Source: Paenibacillus sp. V4I3
GTDB lineage: Bacteria; Bacillota; Bacilli; Paenibacillales; NBRC-103111
Direction: 5' to 3'
NCBI RefSeq assembly: GCF_030817215.1
Contig: NZ_JAUSZA010000001.1
Span: forward strand, 3,694,501 to 3,758,500
Length of the DNA stretch: 64,000 bases
The position numbers and the translations under genes are program-made. Below the pieces are notes generated by a model, which was not told the DNA's origin, made no database searches, and saw nothing but the letters and a program-made list of their open reading frames with translations. Shown piece after piece: positions 35,286 through 43,137 of this stretch (its first letter is position 1; each line of letters opens with the position of its first letter).

Positions 35286-37880
35286 ATGGCAGTAAAGCAA
35301 ATAAGTTTGAACGGAAACGATTGGCTTTTCAAAGACTTCTTGGGTGAAGACTGGATATGGCGAAATGCCGAAAAAGCCGACTCCAAAGATAGTCGTTGGT
35401 GGAGGAAAGGGGCGGTTCCTGGAACGGTCCTCTATGACCTTTGGCAAAATGGTGAGGTTTCGGACCCCTACTTTGAGCGTAATAGTCTTTTGGCGGAATG
35501 GGTGCCTGAACGAACGTGGATTTATAAAAAAACGTTCGACATCGATGCTTCATTGTTTGGTCAGCGCGTTCAGCTTCATTTTAAGGGTGTTGATTTTGAG
35601 GCGCAGTTTTTCCTGAATGGAACCCAAATTGGTCATCACAAAGGCATGTTTACGGCAGCCGTATTTGATGTCACGGATACCCTTCACTATGGCGGGTCCA
35701 ACCTATTGTCTGTTGTGATAGAAAAAGCACCGGACGAACAGCCGCAAGTTAGCAAAACAAGTTACGTTCGCGAACATAAAAGCCGGATGACTTATTGGTG
35801 GGATTTCTGTCCGCGGATGATTCATCAAGGGATATGGGACGATGTGTATTTGGATGTCACAGGTCCGATTCGTATCGAGGATATTTATGTGAGATCAACG
35901 CTTTCCAATGATTTTGAACTAGCAAATCTTACAATAGATTCGACGCTTTCCTCTGCGAAACAGGCGGAAGTACGTGTGGAGACCTGCATTTTTTCAGGTG
36001 AAGAGCAAGTTAGTTCTGTCGTATCCGATCACTTCATAAGTGAGGGAGAAACCAAGCTTAGCTCCACTTTGCAGCTTAACTATCCACGTCTATGGCAGCC
36101 GAATGGTTCGGGAGAAGCCCATTTGTATCGAGTTCGAATTAACGTGTTTGAAAAGATAAATGAGCCTGGGGGACGTGCTGACAGCCTACTTAGTTCTGTT
36201 AAAGAAACAACGTTCGGCATTCGAACAGTGGCATGGCATCGGAATGAAACACCTGATCAAACGGCAAGGCCTTATGTGCTAGTGGTGAATGGGCATAAAA
36301 CGTACATCAAAGGCTGGAACTGGGTACCTATGGATGTCATGTATGGTAGAGAGCAGCCGGTTAAGCTAGAAAGACTGTTAACATTAGCCAAGCAGGCGGG
36401 AGTTAATATGCTGCGCGTATGGGGTGGAGGGCTGATTGAGAAGGATGCCTTCTATGAGCTGTGTAATCGTTACGGCATCATGGTTTGGCAGGAATTCATT
36501 CAATCCAGCTCTGGGATTGCGAACAAACCAAGTGAAGATGAGGCTTTTATCACGATGATGGTGCAGGAAGCTGAACAAATCATTCCGAGAAAGAGAAATC
36601 ATCCTTCCCTCGTATTGTGGTGTGGGGGTAACGAGCTGCAGGATAGCGATGATCGGCCGCTTGACGATACGGAGCCCGTATTGGGAGCCCTTAAACAAGT
36701 GGTTGAAACACTACATCCTGATGCACTTTGGCTGCCGACATCGCCTACCGGTCGATGCTTTTCGAATACGCTGGACAACATCGAGCAGGATCCTACTGGG
36801 CAGCATGACGTGCATGGGCCTTGGGAGTTCCAGGGATTGTCACAACAATATGAGCTCTATAACAAAGGAACCTCGCTGCTTCACAGTGAGTTCGGCGTAG
36901 AGGGAATGACGCATTTAAAGACGCTGAACCTTACGATATCTGAGTCCAACCAGTGGCCAGCGACCCGGGATAATCCTATTTATTTTCACCGAGGTTCCTG
37001 GTGGATTAATGAACCAATGATTCAGTCCTCCTTCGGAAATGAGCTTCATAATCCGGAAGAGCTGATAAGAGCTAGTCAGTTTCTACAAGCAGAAGGACTT
37101 CGGTATGCTGTTGAATCTAATCTTCGCCGGATGTGGCAAAATAGCGGAACACTTCCATGGCAGTTCAATGAGCCATTTCCAAATGCCTATTGCACTTCCG
37201 CGCTTGATTACTTTACGAACCCTAAGCCGGTTTACTACGCAATGGCTAGAGCTTATCAAACTATACAAGTTTCAGCCAGCTTTGCTATGATTGCATGGGA
37301 AGGCCAGGGAACTTTTAAAGCGGTTGTATGGGGTGTTCAGTCAGATAGAATCGAACTGGGGGAGTTAACCTCACAATGGTGTTTAGTTGGAGCAAGCGGA
37401 CACCTATATTCGGAAGCCGAGTGGCAAGGAAAAGTGGTGTCCAATGCGGCCATCAGACTTGGGACATTTGAACTGCCTCTCCAGCAGCTGCAAGAGGATG
37501 TGTTTTTCTTCCGCATCAATCTGGTAAACGCCGCGAAGGAAGTCATTAGCAGTAATTGCTACCCTTTTAGCGTGACAGCTAATTTGGTGCCGATGTTAGT
37601 ACTACCTCAAACCAGCATACAGGTGGAGAAAACGATTTCAGAGGAAGGGGCAATCTGGCAGCTTCAACTTACGAATGTTGGCACACAGGCTGCTTTTCTT
37701 GTTCATCTGGAGGATGCCCGTCCGGTTACGGCAGAAGGCTATGTTTATTATACGGATAATGATTTCTCATTACTCCCAGGCGAAAGTAAGTCAATTAACG
37801 TCCGATGGAGCTCCATTCCTGAAGCTGACCAGGAACTGAACATATCTGCTTGGAACAGCTCGGTTCAGTATATTTTATGA
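35286..37880 (+). CDS. Glycoside hydrolase family 2, beta-mannosidase type
   Basis: An 864-residue enzyme with the GH2 order of jelly-roll, immunoglobulin-like and barrel domains (NGNDWLFKDF, AVPGTVLYDLWQNGEVSDPY, the WWDFCPRMIHQGIWDDVYLD block). The acid/base is Glu450 in LVLWCGGNELQ and the nucleophile Glu535 in LLHSEFGVEGM. The VPGTVLYDLWQNG and RMTYWWDFCPR blocks are typical of beta-mannosidases, which remove terminal beta-linked mannose. The Met at 35286 is chosen over a GTG nine bases earlier that lies too close to the AAGG site. No signal peptide. It is the last gene before the DeoR regulator. Confidence 0.9.
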   Translation: MAVKQISLNGNDWLFKDFLGEDWIWRNAEKADSKDSRWWRKGAVPGTVLYDLWQNGEVSDPYFERNSLLAEWVPERTWIYKKTFDIDASLFGQRVQLHFKGVDFEAQFFLNGTQIGHHKGMFTAAVFDVTDTLHYGGSNLLSVVIEKAPDEQPQVSKTSYVREHKSRMTYWWDFCPRMIHQGIWDDVYLDVTGPIRIEDIYVRSTLSNDFELANLTIDSTLSSAKQAEVRVETCIFSGEEQVSSVVSDHFISEGETKLSSTLQLNYPRLWQPNGSGEAHLYRVRINVFEKINEPGGRADSLLSSVKETTFGIRTVAWHRNETPDQTARPYVLVVNGHKTYIKGWNWVPMDVMYGREQPVKLERLLTLAKQAGVNMLRVWGGGLIEKDAFYELCNRYGIMVWQEFIQSSSGIANKPSEDEAFITMMVQEAEQIIPRKRNHPSLVLWCGGNELQDSDDRPLDDTEPVLGALKQVVETLHPDALWLPTSPTGRCFSNTLDNIEQDPTGQHDVHGPWEFQGLSQQYELYNKGTSLLHSEFGVEGMTHLKTLNLTISESNQWPATRDNPIYFHRGSWWINEPMIQSSFGNELHNPEELIRASQFLQAEGLRYAVESNLRRMWQNSGTLPWQFNEPFPNAYCTSALDYFTNPKPVYYAMARAYQTIQVSASFAMIAWEGQGTFKAVVWGVQSDRIELGELTSQWCLVGASGHLYSEAEWQGKVVSNAAIRLGTFELPLQQLQEDVFFFRINLVNAAKEVISSNCYPFSVTANLVPMLVLPQTSIQVEKTISEEGAIWQLQLTNVGTQAAFLVHLEDARPVTAEGYVYYTDNDFSLLPGESKSINVRWSSIPEADQELNISAWNSSVQYIL

Positions 37881-37931
37881 TAGATAGAGCTTAATAGCCT
37901 CTTCAACTAGGGGTTTTAACGGGGATCGCTC

Positions 37932-38013
37932 TTGACAACCCTACTCAGAAAAGCGATATTAGAATTTACATATCTTCATTGAGAAATCCCCAATCAGAAA
38001 TCCCTTTCTGATT
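37932..38013 (+). promoter_or_regulatory. Promoter and operator-like dyad of the DeoR gene
   Basis: The -35 TTGACA (37932-37937), a 17-base spacer and GATATT (37955-37960), then a perfect 9-bp inverted repeat AATCAGAAA / TTTCTGATT (37992-38013, 4-nt centre) in the expected transcript start region. The dyad has no T-run, so an operator for autoregulation is more likely than a terminator. Confidence 0.5.
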
Positions 38014-38060
38014 CGGAAACTAATAGTGTAAAGGATTCGAGGATTAGAGGGGGATTGACT

Positions 38061-38867
38061 ATGATTGCCATACATCGCAGAACCAAAATAAAAGAAATTC
38101 TCTTCCAAGAACGCAGTGTTAAAGTAGCGGATTTGGTAAAGGAATTCAATGTCTCCGAAGAAACCATTCGTCGCGATCTGAACCAATTGGAGCAGGAAGG
38201 CATCATTCAAAAAAATTACGGCGGCGCTATTTTGATAGAAGAATTGCAAAATAATTCACAAAATATCCCGCCAGTCGAGCAGCGGAGATTCCAATTTCAC
38301 GAGGAGAAAGATGCGATCGGGAAAATGGCCGCTTTGCTGGTGGAAGGCAATCAAATCGTTATATTAGACGCTGGCTCAACAACATGGTGCGTGGCTCGTC
38401 ACCTACGAAATGTACCAAAGTTGATGGTGGTTACGAACGGAACAGATGTAGCGGAGGAAAGCAGTCAAAATGAAGATGCTTCAGTATTCGTCATTGGCGG
38501 AAAGCTCATTAAGAAATCGATGAGTCTTGTTGGACCCCAGGCAGAACTAGAACTGCAAAAATATAATGCGGACTTCTCCTTTTTAGGTGCATCGGGGATA
38601 TCCATGCGTAAAGGATTTACAAGCTCTGATCTCTATGAAGCTGAAGTTAAACGTGCCATGATATCAGCAGGACAAAAGATTGTCATTGTTGCCGATCATA
38701 GCAAATTCGAGCGGCAGGGATTGGTCTCCTTTTCCAGCTTTCAAGATGTTGATATTTTGGTTACTAGCGACCTAGTAGAACCGAGTATTCTTGATGATAT
38801 CCGCCAGTGTGGTGTGCAGGTGATTGTTTGTCCTGTAAAGGAATTGATCCTAAACGAAGACGAATGA
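38061..38867 (+). CDS. DeoR-family transcriptional regulator
   Basis: A 268-residue repressor-type protein with an N-terminal winged helix (RTKIKEILFQERSVKVADLV, FNVSEETIRRDLNQLEQEG, IIQKNYGGAIL) and a C-terminal sugar-phosphate sensor (DAGSTTWCVARHL, VVTNGTDVA, FLGASGIS, IVVADHSKF). DeoR proteins usually respond to a phosphorylated sugar intermediate. Its position at the end of the mannoside operon makes that operon the probable target. The ATG at 38061 follows AGAGGGGGATTGACT; an in-frame TTG six bases earlier lies too close to that site. Confidence 0.92.
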   Translation: MIAIHRRTKIKEILFQERSVKVADLVKEFNVSEETIRRDLNQLEQEGIIQKNYGGAILIEELQNNSQNIPPVEQRRFQFHEEKDAIGKMAALLVEGNQIVILDAGSTTWCVARHLRNVPKLMVVTNGTDVAEESSQNEDASVFVIGGKLIKKSMSLVGPQAELELQKYNADFSFLGASGISMRKGFTSSDLYEAEVKRAMISAGQKIVIVADHSKFERQGLVSFSSFQDVDILVTSDLVEPSILDDIRQCGVQVIVCPVKELILNEDE

Positions 38868-38892
38868 GAGTTGAAGTAACGGGTTGAGATAG

Positions 38893-38942
38893 TGGGTGGT
38901 CCGATAGAAGCCTTAAGGCTTCTAGGACCCCCGCTTTTTTTT
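38893..38942 (+). terminator. Rho-independent terminator after the DeoR gene
   Basis: A long hairpin (GGGTGGTCC...GGACCCCC outside, TAGAAGCC/GGCTTCTA inside, TTAA loop) is followed by eight T residues. A further AT-rich dyad at 38948-38993 may stop transcripts from the opposite side. Confidence 0.85.
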
Positions 38943-39071
38943 ACCACATAAGAAAGTATAAGTTTTTTCTAAAAGAAAACCTGACTTTCTTATTGGCGCG
39001 GTCGCTCATCTTCGAAAGGCCTCGATAGAGGTTTTCTCATTGAATTGCTACCTTGTGGGTGGGGAATTCAG

Positions 39072-39503
39072 CTATTTGATTTGGCCAATCGATAGGCTTA
39101 CCTTGTAGTTGCCATACTTCAAGAGTTCGTCAAGGAAAACATTCAGTTCTATTGGCGTGCCGACGCGTACCCGCATCCAGTAGCATCCTTCGCCACTTAC
39201 GCGATGCGTTTCAGCGACCTTATCATTTTGTTGAACAAACGTTTGAAACAAATGATGGGCGGTGTTCGATTTCATGAAAACGGTAACAAAGGCGTTCACG
39301 ACTTGCCCTATTTTGTCCGGATTCCAGCGTAAAGTATAACCTTCAATGACACCCAGATCCTGCAGCTTTCGCACGCGAGCTCCAACCGCTTGCCCGGTCA
39401 AGTGAATAAGCTGACCAATTGCCTTGTGGGATTGGGTAGCGTCCTTTAGCAAATAATTCAATATACGAAGATCGACTTCATCGATCGTATGGTTGCTCAA
39501 CAT
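39072..39503 (-). CDS. Lrp/AsnC-family transcriptional regulator
   Basis: A 143-residue regulator with an N-terminal helix-turn-helix (DEVDLRILNYLLKDATQSHK, IGQLIHLTGQAVGARVRKLQ) and an RAM-type ligand domain (VNAFVTVFM, HRVSGEGCYWMRVRV, VFLDELLKYGNYKVSLS). The start at 39503 is chosen because GAAAGGAA lies seven bases before it; the frame extends 17 codons upstream without support. It is divergent from an MBL-fold hydrolase gene 125 bp away and probably controls it. The ligand is unknown. Confidence 0.9.
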   Translation of the reverse strand: MLSNHTIDEVDLRILNYLLKDATQSHKAIGQLIHLTGQAVGARVRKLQDLGVIEGYTLRWNPDKIGQVVNAFVTVFMKSNTAHHLFQTFVQQNDKVAETHRVSGEGCYWMRVRVGTPIELNVFLDELLKYGNYKVSLSIGQIK

Positions 39504-39628
39504 TAGGAAATTCCTTTCAATGTGAAAATGAAAGCCGATTTTTCGTTTCACCATGTCGTATTCGCTTATTCCGGCTTATCCTATAATTGTAACAGAACCA
39601 TAAACTAAAAGATAAGAGGTATACGACA

Positions 39629-40375
39629 ATGAAACTTCAATTGATCCGCCACGCAACGCTATGGCTGGAATATGCAGGAGTGCAATTCTTAATTGATCCG
39701 ATGTTCTCCGACGAAAGGGTGAACCCACCGATCCCTAATTCAACGGACGATAGACGGAATCCTCTTGTTCCGTTGCCTTTTGCAATTCATGATGGATTTC
39801 GCCCAGATGCCGTACTCGTGACGCATTTGCACCGGGATCACTGGGATGATGCGGCTGCAGCGGCACTCTCCAAATCGACACCGATATTATGCCAACCGGA
39901 CGATGATGCAGCGATCGCTTCCTTTGGTTTCACTTCGGTGACTGCGATCAATGAGACCTTAACTTTCAAAGGCATGACGATCATTCGAACAAGCGGGCAG
40001 CACGGTACAGGTGATATCGGGAAGAAAATGGGGCAAGTATCAGGCTTTGTCCTCAAAGCGGACGGCCAGCCGGCGCTGTACATCGCGGGGGACACAATTT
40101 GGTGTGACGATGTGAAGCAGGCACTAGATGCTCATCGGCCTAATATGACTGTCGTTAATGCTGGCGGCGCGAGATTCGCGGTGGGTGACTCGATCACGAT
40201 GGATGCGGACGATGTGGTAGGCTTATGCCAGTACGCTCCGTATACAAAGGTTGTTGCAGTGCATATGGATACGATAAACCATTGTCTCGTCACGAGAGCG
40301 GATTTGCACACTCGTTTGACGGCTGAAGGGCTGCTTGATCAAGTCGCGATCCCGGGGGACGGCGATTGGGTATAA
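39629..40375 (+). CDS. MBL-fold metallohydrolase (UlaG/PhnP-superfamily type)
   Basis: A 248-residue protein with the MBL signature THLHRDHWDD (His66, His68, Asp70, His71), an early IDPMFSDERVNPP block, YIAGDTIWC with the bridging Asp and VVAVHMDTINHC with the final His. The order resembles UlaG-like lactonases and related cytoplasmic hydrolases. AAGAGGTATACGACA precedes the ATG. It is divergent from the Lrp/AsnC regulator, which suggests a small regulated unit. The substrate is unknown. Confidence 0.85.
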   Translation: MKLQLIRHATLWLEYAGVQFLIDPMFSDERVNPPIPNSTDDRRNPLVPLPFAIHDGFRPDAVLVTHLHRDHWDDAAAAALSKSTPILCQPDDDAAIASFGFTSVTAINETLTFKGMTIIRTSGQHGTGDIGKKMGQVSGFVLKADGQPALYIAGDTIWCDDVKQALDAHRPNMTVVNAGGARFAVGDSITMDADDVVGLCQYAPYTKVVAVHMDTINHCLVTRADLHTRLTAEGLLDQVAIPGDGDWV

Positions 40376-40546
40376 CATAGACAAGAAGTACTTGTGATGT
40401 ACATGTTTCGTGCGACCGCGGCTTGCTGGATGAGACGTATGTTTATCAATATTTGCACGAGAACATGTAGAGCGAAGTCGCTGGAGTTTCAAGCATTTAA
40501 GCGGTAACTTCAGTCTAATGTAGTGTAGTGCTTACGAAAACAAAAT

Positions 40547-40610
40547 AAGCCCATACCCGTATTTTGGAAGCAAATTGATTTTCCAATTCATAAGGATATG
40601 GGCTTCTTTG
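40547..40610 (+). terminator. Rho-independent terminator
   Basis: The outer stem AAGCCCATA / TATGGGCTT and inner TTGGAA/TTCCAA helix lie behind the MBL-fold gene and before a degraded gene on the other strand. Confidence 0.65.
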
Positions 40611-40642
40611 ATCTTAAATAAGGCAGTGTAGGGTCTCGTCAC

Positions 40643-40956
40643 TTATAAAACATCATCGTCTGCTAATAAAGTTTGCCGAAGTTCATCCAAAGTTGCCTTG
40701 GCCATTTCTTGTGCAGTAGGATACTTCAGTGCCAGTTATTCCAACATAAAGGGGTAAAAAGCTCTGGAGTTATCTTGGCCTTCGTTAGTGCTCGTATCCG
40801 TAAGCAAAAAATTATTCAACTTATGATCACCTATTCGCATCAATTGCACCAGATTAACCAAGTTTTCTTAAGAGCTCCGCAATGGGCCCAATGTAGCATG
40901 TCAGGTTTTAGAACCGGTGCATTACCCAAAATAAACTGAGAGGTCGAGAATCCGCC
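40643..40956 (-). pseudogene. Degraded gene remnant, family not recognised
   Basis: On the minus strand three frames carry protein-like stretches that follow each other: GGFSTSQFILGNAPVLKPDM and on to ALKKTW, then VNLVQLMRIGDHKLNNFLL to YPFYVG, then LALKYPTAQEMAKATLDELR to a stop at 40643. Composition and continuity suggest one former coding sequence broken by at least two frameshifts and lacking its 5' part. It ends in the same direction as the UPF0173 gene upstream of it. I cannot name the family. The gap 40376-40993 contains nothing else except a terminator. Confidence 0.5.
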
Positions 40957-40993
40957 TCAATAACTTTAAAGGGCTTCGGCGTTGACACCCACT

Positions 40994-41689
40994 TTATTTT
41001 ACAAGTTTAAGCTGTTCTCCTGGCTGGAGAGCGAAGCCTTCGATTCCTTGCTCCTTCAGCTGTGCGGTGAAGGCTGCAGTATCTTGCACGATGCCTGGGA
41101 ATGTGCTGTGATGAATCGGGATCACGTTCTTTGCTTGCAGCCACTTTGCTGCAATCAGAGCATCTTTAGGTCCCATTGTGTAAAAATCCCCGATCGGCAG
41201 TACCGCGTAATCAATATCGTGAAGCTCGCCGATCATTTTCATATCTCCGAACAAGGAGGTGTCGCCGGCATGATAAAGCGTAACTCCGTTCCAATCCATG
41301 ACAAATCCGCCCGGCATGCCTGCATAGACGATGCTTTGGGAATCGTCCGCTATAATAGAAGAGCTGTGGAATGCGTGAACAAGCTTTGCTCTGGCAAATC
41401 CCAAGTCCACAGTTCCTCCGATGTTCATTCCGATCGTCTTCAGGCCCTTCCAAGAGTAATAGGTAGCGAGCTCAAAGGTGGCGACAATGGTCGCATCGTT
41501 AGCTCTGGCGATAGCTTCCGCATCAGCGGTGTGATCCGTGTGTCCGTGTGTAAGCAAGATGTATTGAACTTGAATGTCCTCGGCTTTCGCTTTGGCGACG
41601 GGATTGCCGCTCAGGAACGGATCGATGATGATCGAGCGCTCTCCGTCCGAGATCTGAATGCAAGAGTGTCCGTGAAAAATAAGGTTCAT
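40994..41689 (-). CDS. UPF0173 metal-dependent hydrolase (YtkL-like)
   Basis: A 231-residue MBL-fold protein. The order FHGHSCIQIS, IDPFLSGNP, LLTHGHTDHTADA (His48, His50, Asp52, His53), MNIGGTVDLGF, LYHAGDTSLFGDM and IPIHHSTFPGI is that of UPF0173, a widespread cytoplasmic hydrolase family with unclear physiological substrate. AGGAGAAAAAA precedes the ATG. It is divergent from a PaaX-like regulator 127 bp away. Confidence 0.92.
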   Translation of the reverse strand: MNLIFHGHSCIQISDGERSIIIDPFLSGNPVAKAKAEDIQVQYILLTHGHTDHTADAEAIARANDATIVATFELATYYSWKGLKTIGMNIGGTVDLGFARAKLVHAFHSSSIIADDSQSIVYAGMPGGFVMDWNGVTLYHAGDTSLFGDMKMIGELHDIDYAVLPIGDFYTMGPKDALIAAKWLQAKNVIPIHHSTFPGIVQDTAAFTAQLKEQGIEGFALQPGEQLKLVK

Positions 41690-41816
41690 TTTTTTCTCCT
41701 CCGTATACTATTTATTATTCGTTTGACGACAATGCGAGTATATTCTTTATTTCTTTTTTTGTCAAATTACTGTAATATGATGATAGCAAGTATTCTGGAA
41801 GGGGATCAAAAACCGA

Positions 41817-42608
41817 ATGCTGTCAATCGAGAAGCAGATACTTTTCCTGCTGACAAAAAAGCGTTGCATGCATGCTAAAGAATTAGTACAAATTTATACG
41901 AAACGCGGCTATAAGGAGCAGTCGATCAGGAACGTTCTATCACGAATGAAGAAAGAAAAGTATATTCATGCGGAAGAGCGTTCCCTGTATTCCATAATGG
42001 ACAAAGGGGAGCAGTTTTTATCCTTCGTGAACAGGAAACCGTGGCAATACGATGTGGACTGGAACCGCAAATGGTATTTCGTGCACTTCGAGGTACCGGA
42101 GTCAGAGAGGCAAAGAAGGGATCAATTCCGTTTGCAGCTGCTGCAGCTTGGCTTCGGTCAACTGTATAAAGGCGTTTATGTCTCTCCTTGGGATTACAGT
42201 AAGCAGCTTTTGTCCTGGATTCATGCGGCCTCCATGGATGAATACGTCACTATCTCGGAAGCGTCGATTTTGTTTCGGGATATTACCCCCGAGCGGGCAG
42301 CCGACATTTGGCCTCTAGCCGGCATCCATCGCCTGCATCAGGAGAAATGGCAATGGTATCAAGACGAATTTGTGCCGGCGTTGAATAAGGAAATCAGAGG
42401 CAGGATGGATCCCTTAGAGCTGTTTGTCCTTTATTTGCATGTCGGAGAGGTTATCAGCGAGATTAGCCTTAGGGATCCCATGCTTCCGGTGTCTCTGCTT
42501 CCATACGATTGGATGGGGCACCGCGTAATCGCCGAGTTGTATCGTTCGTTTCAGTCGTTCGCCACCCTCATCCCCAGCTCTTCAAATTATTATCAATTTC
42601 TCGTGTAA
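41817..42608 (+). CDS. PaaX-family transcriptional regulator
   Basis: A 263-residue regulator. The first 65 residues form a winged helix (GYKEQSIRNVLSRMKKEKYI). The middle has the PaaX pattern WYFVHFEVPESERQRRDQFR, LLQLGFGQLYKGVYVSPWD, and the end the LRDPMLPVSLLPYDWMGHRV block. PaaX represses phenylacetate degradation in Escherichia coli with phenylacetyl-CoA as inducer; Gram-positive relatives control other genes. No phenylacetate gene is near, so the target is unknown and may be the divergent UPF0173 gene. GGAAGGGGATC lies upstream of the ATG. Confidence 0.8.
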   Translation: MLSIEKQILFLLTKKRCMHAKELVQIYTKRGYKEQSIRNVLSRMKKEKYIHAEERSLYSIMDKGEQFLSFVNRKPWQYDVDWNRKWYFVHFEVPESERQRRDQFRLQLLQLGFGQLYKGVYVSPWDYSKQLLSWIHAASMDEYVTISEASILFRDITPERAADIWPLAGIHRLHQEKWQWYQDEFVPALNKEIRGRMDPLELFVLYLHVGEVISEISLRDPMLPVSLLPYDWMGHRVIAELYRSFQSFATLIPSSSNYYQFLV

Positions 42609-42647
42609 ACACATGAGTATCCGGACAATGCTGCCCGTAATGTGAGC

Positions 42648-42680
42648 AAAGGCTGTCGTTCATGCCGGCAGCCTTTCAAG
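42648..42680 (+). terminator. Stem-loop after the PaaX-like gene
   Basis: AAAGGCTG-CG pairs with CGGCAGCCTTT around TTCATGC. There is no T-run, so termination is uncertain. Confidence 0.5.
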
Positions 42681-42869
42681 GTGGCAACAACGAAATGGAG
42701 GTCAGCTTATTGTAAATCAGCATATTGAAAATATAGATGAAGTGGTTGAAACGTAGCCTGTGTGGAATGTTTATATATCACTTTTGAAGTTGTTTTTATA
42801 CCACAAAGTGCAGTTTGAAACAAATGAATACGAACAACAACTAGGTTTGTTTATTTGTTAAATTAAGTA

Positions 42870-42898
42870 TTGACAATCTTATGTGTAAGCGATAACAT
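42870..42898 (+). promoter_or_regulatory. Promoter overlapped by a cre box, second sugar operon
   Basis: TTGACA (42870-42875) and TAACAT (42893-42898) are 17 bases apart. TGTAAGCGATAACA at 42884-42897 fits the CcpA consensus TGWNANCGNTNWCA at every defined position and covers the -10, so carbon catabolite repression of this operon is likely. Confidence 0.65.
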
Positions 42899-42942
42899 GT
42901 AACTATAGAAATCGGTAAATAAACGAATCGCCATTATCCAAA

Positions 42943-42958
42943 TTGGGAACGATCCCAA
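42943..42958 (+). promoter_or_regulatory. LacI-type operator O1
   Basis: Dyad TTGGGAACGATCCCAA, symmetric except for the central bases, 195 bases before the LacI gene start. Confidence 0.7.
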
Positions 42959-43007
42959 ACAAGCGTGGGGAAACTTAATAAGCAAGCCCCTTTTTTTGAA
43001 AACAAAA

Positions 43008-43021
43008 TGGGAACGTTCTCA
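43008..43021 (+). promoter_or_regulatory. LacI-type operator O2
   Basis: TGGGAACGTTCTCA, the same motif as O1 with its centre about 64 bases further on. Confidence 0.7.
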
Positions 43022-43075
43022 AAAAGTGAGATCACCTATCGAAGTAAACAAAAAAACGATCTTTTATCCTTAAAA

Positions 43076-43090
43076 TGGGAACGTTCCCGA
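43076..43090 (+). promoter_or_regulatory. LacI-type operator O3
   Basis: TGGGAACGTTCCCGA, with the central palindrome GGGAACGTTCCC perfect, about 68 bases from O2 and 47 bases before the start codon. Three operators suggest DNA looping by a repressor. Confidence 0.75.
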
Positions 43091-43137
43091 AAATAAAAAT
43101 TTAATCGCTTTTGTTCGAGTATAGAGGAGGGCAGCCA

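Noticed and set aside
38948..38993. AT-rich dyad ATAAGAAAGT/ACTTTCTTAT between the DeoR and Lrp genes
   Set aside because: The loop is 26 bases and the stem is AT-rich, so it is too weak to call a separate terminator; the strong hairpin just before it already explains termination.
40673..40939. 88-codon plus-strand frame behind the MBL-fold gene
   Set aside because: The minus strand of the same DNA gives more protein-like, though frameshifted, segments, so a degraded minus-strand gene is the better reading.
40982..41878. 298-codon plus-strand frame across the UPF0173 and PaaX starts
   Set aside because: It is the complement of the clearly recognisable UPF0173 hydrolase gene and overlaps the divergent promoter region.
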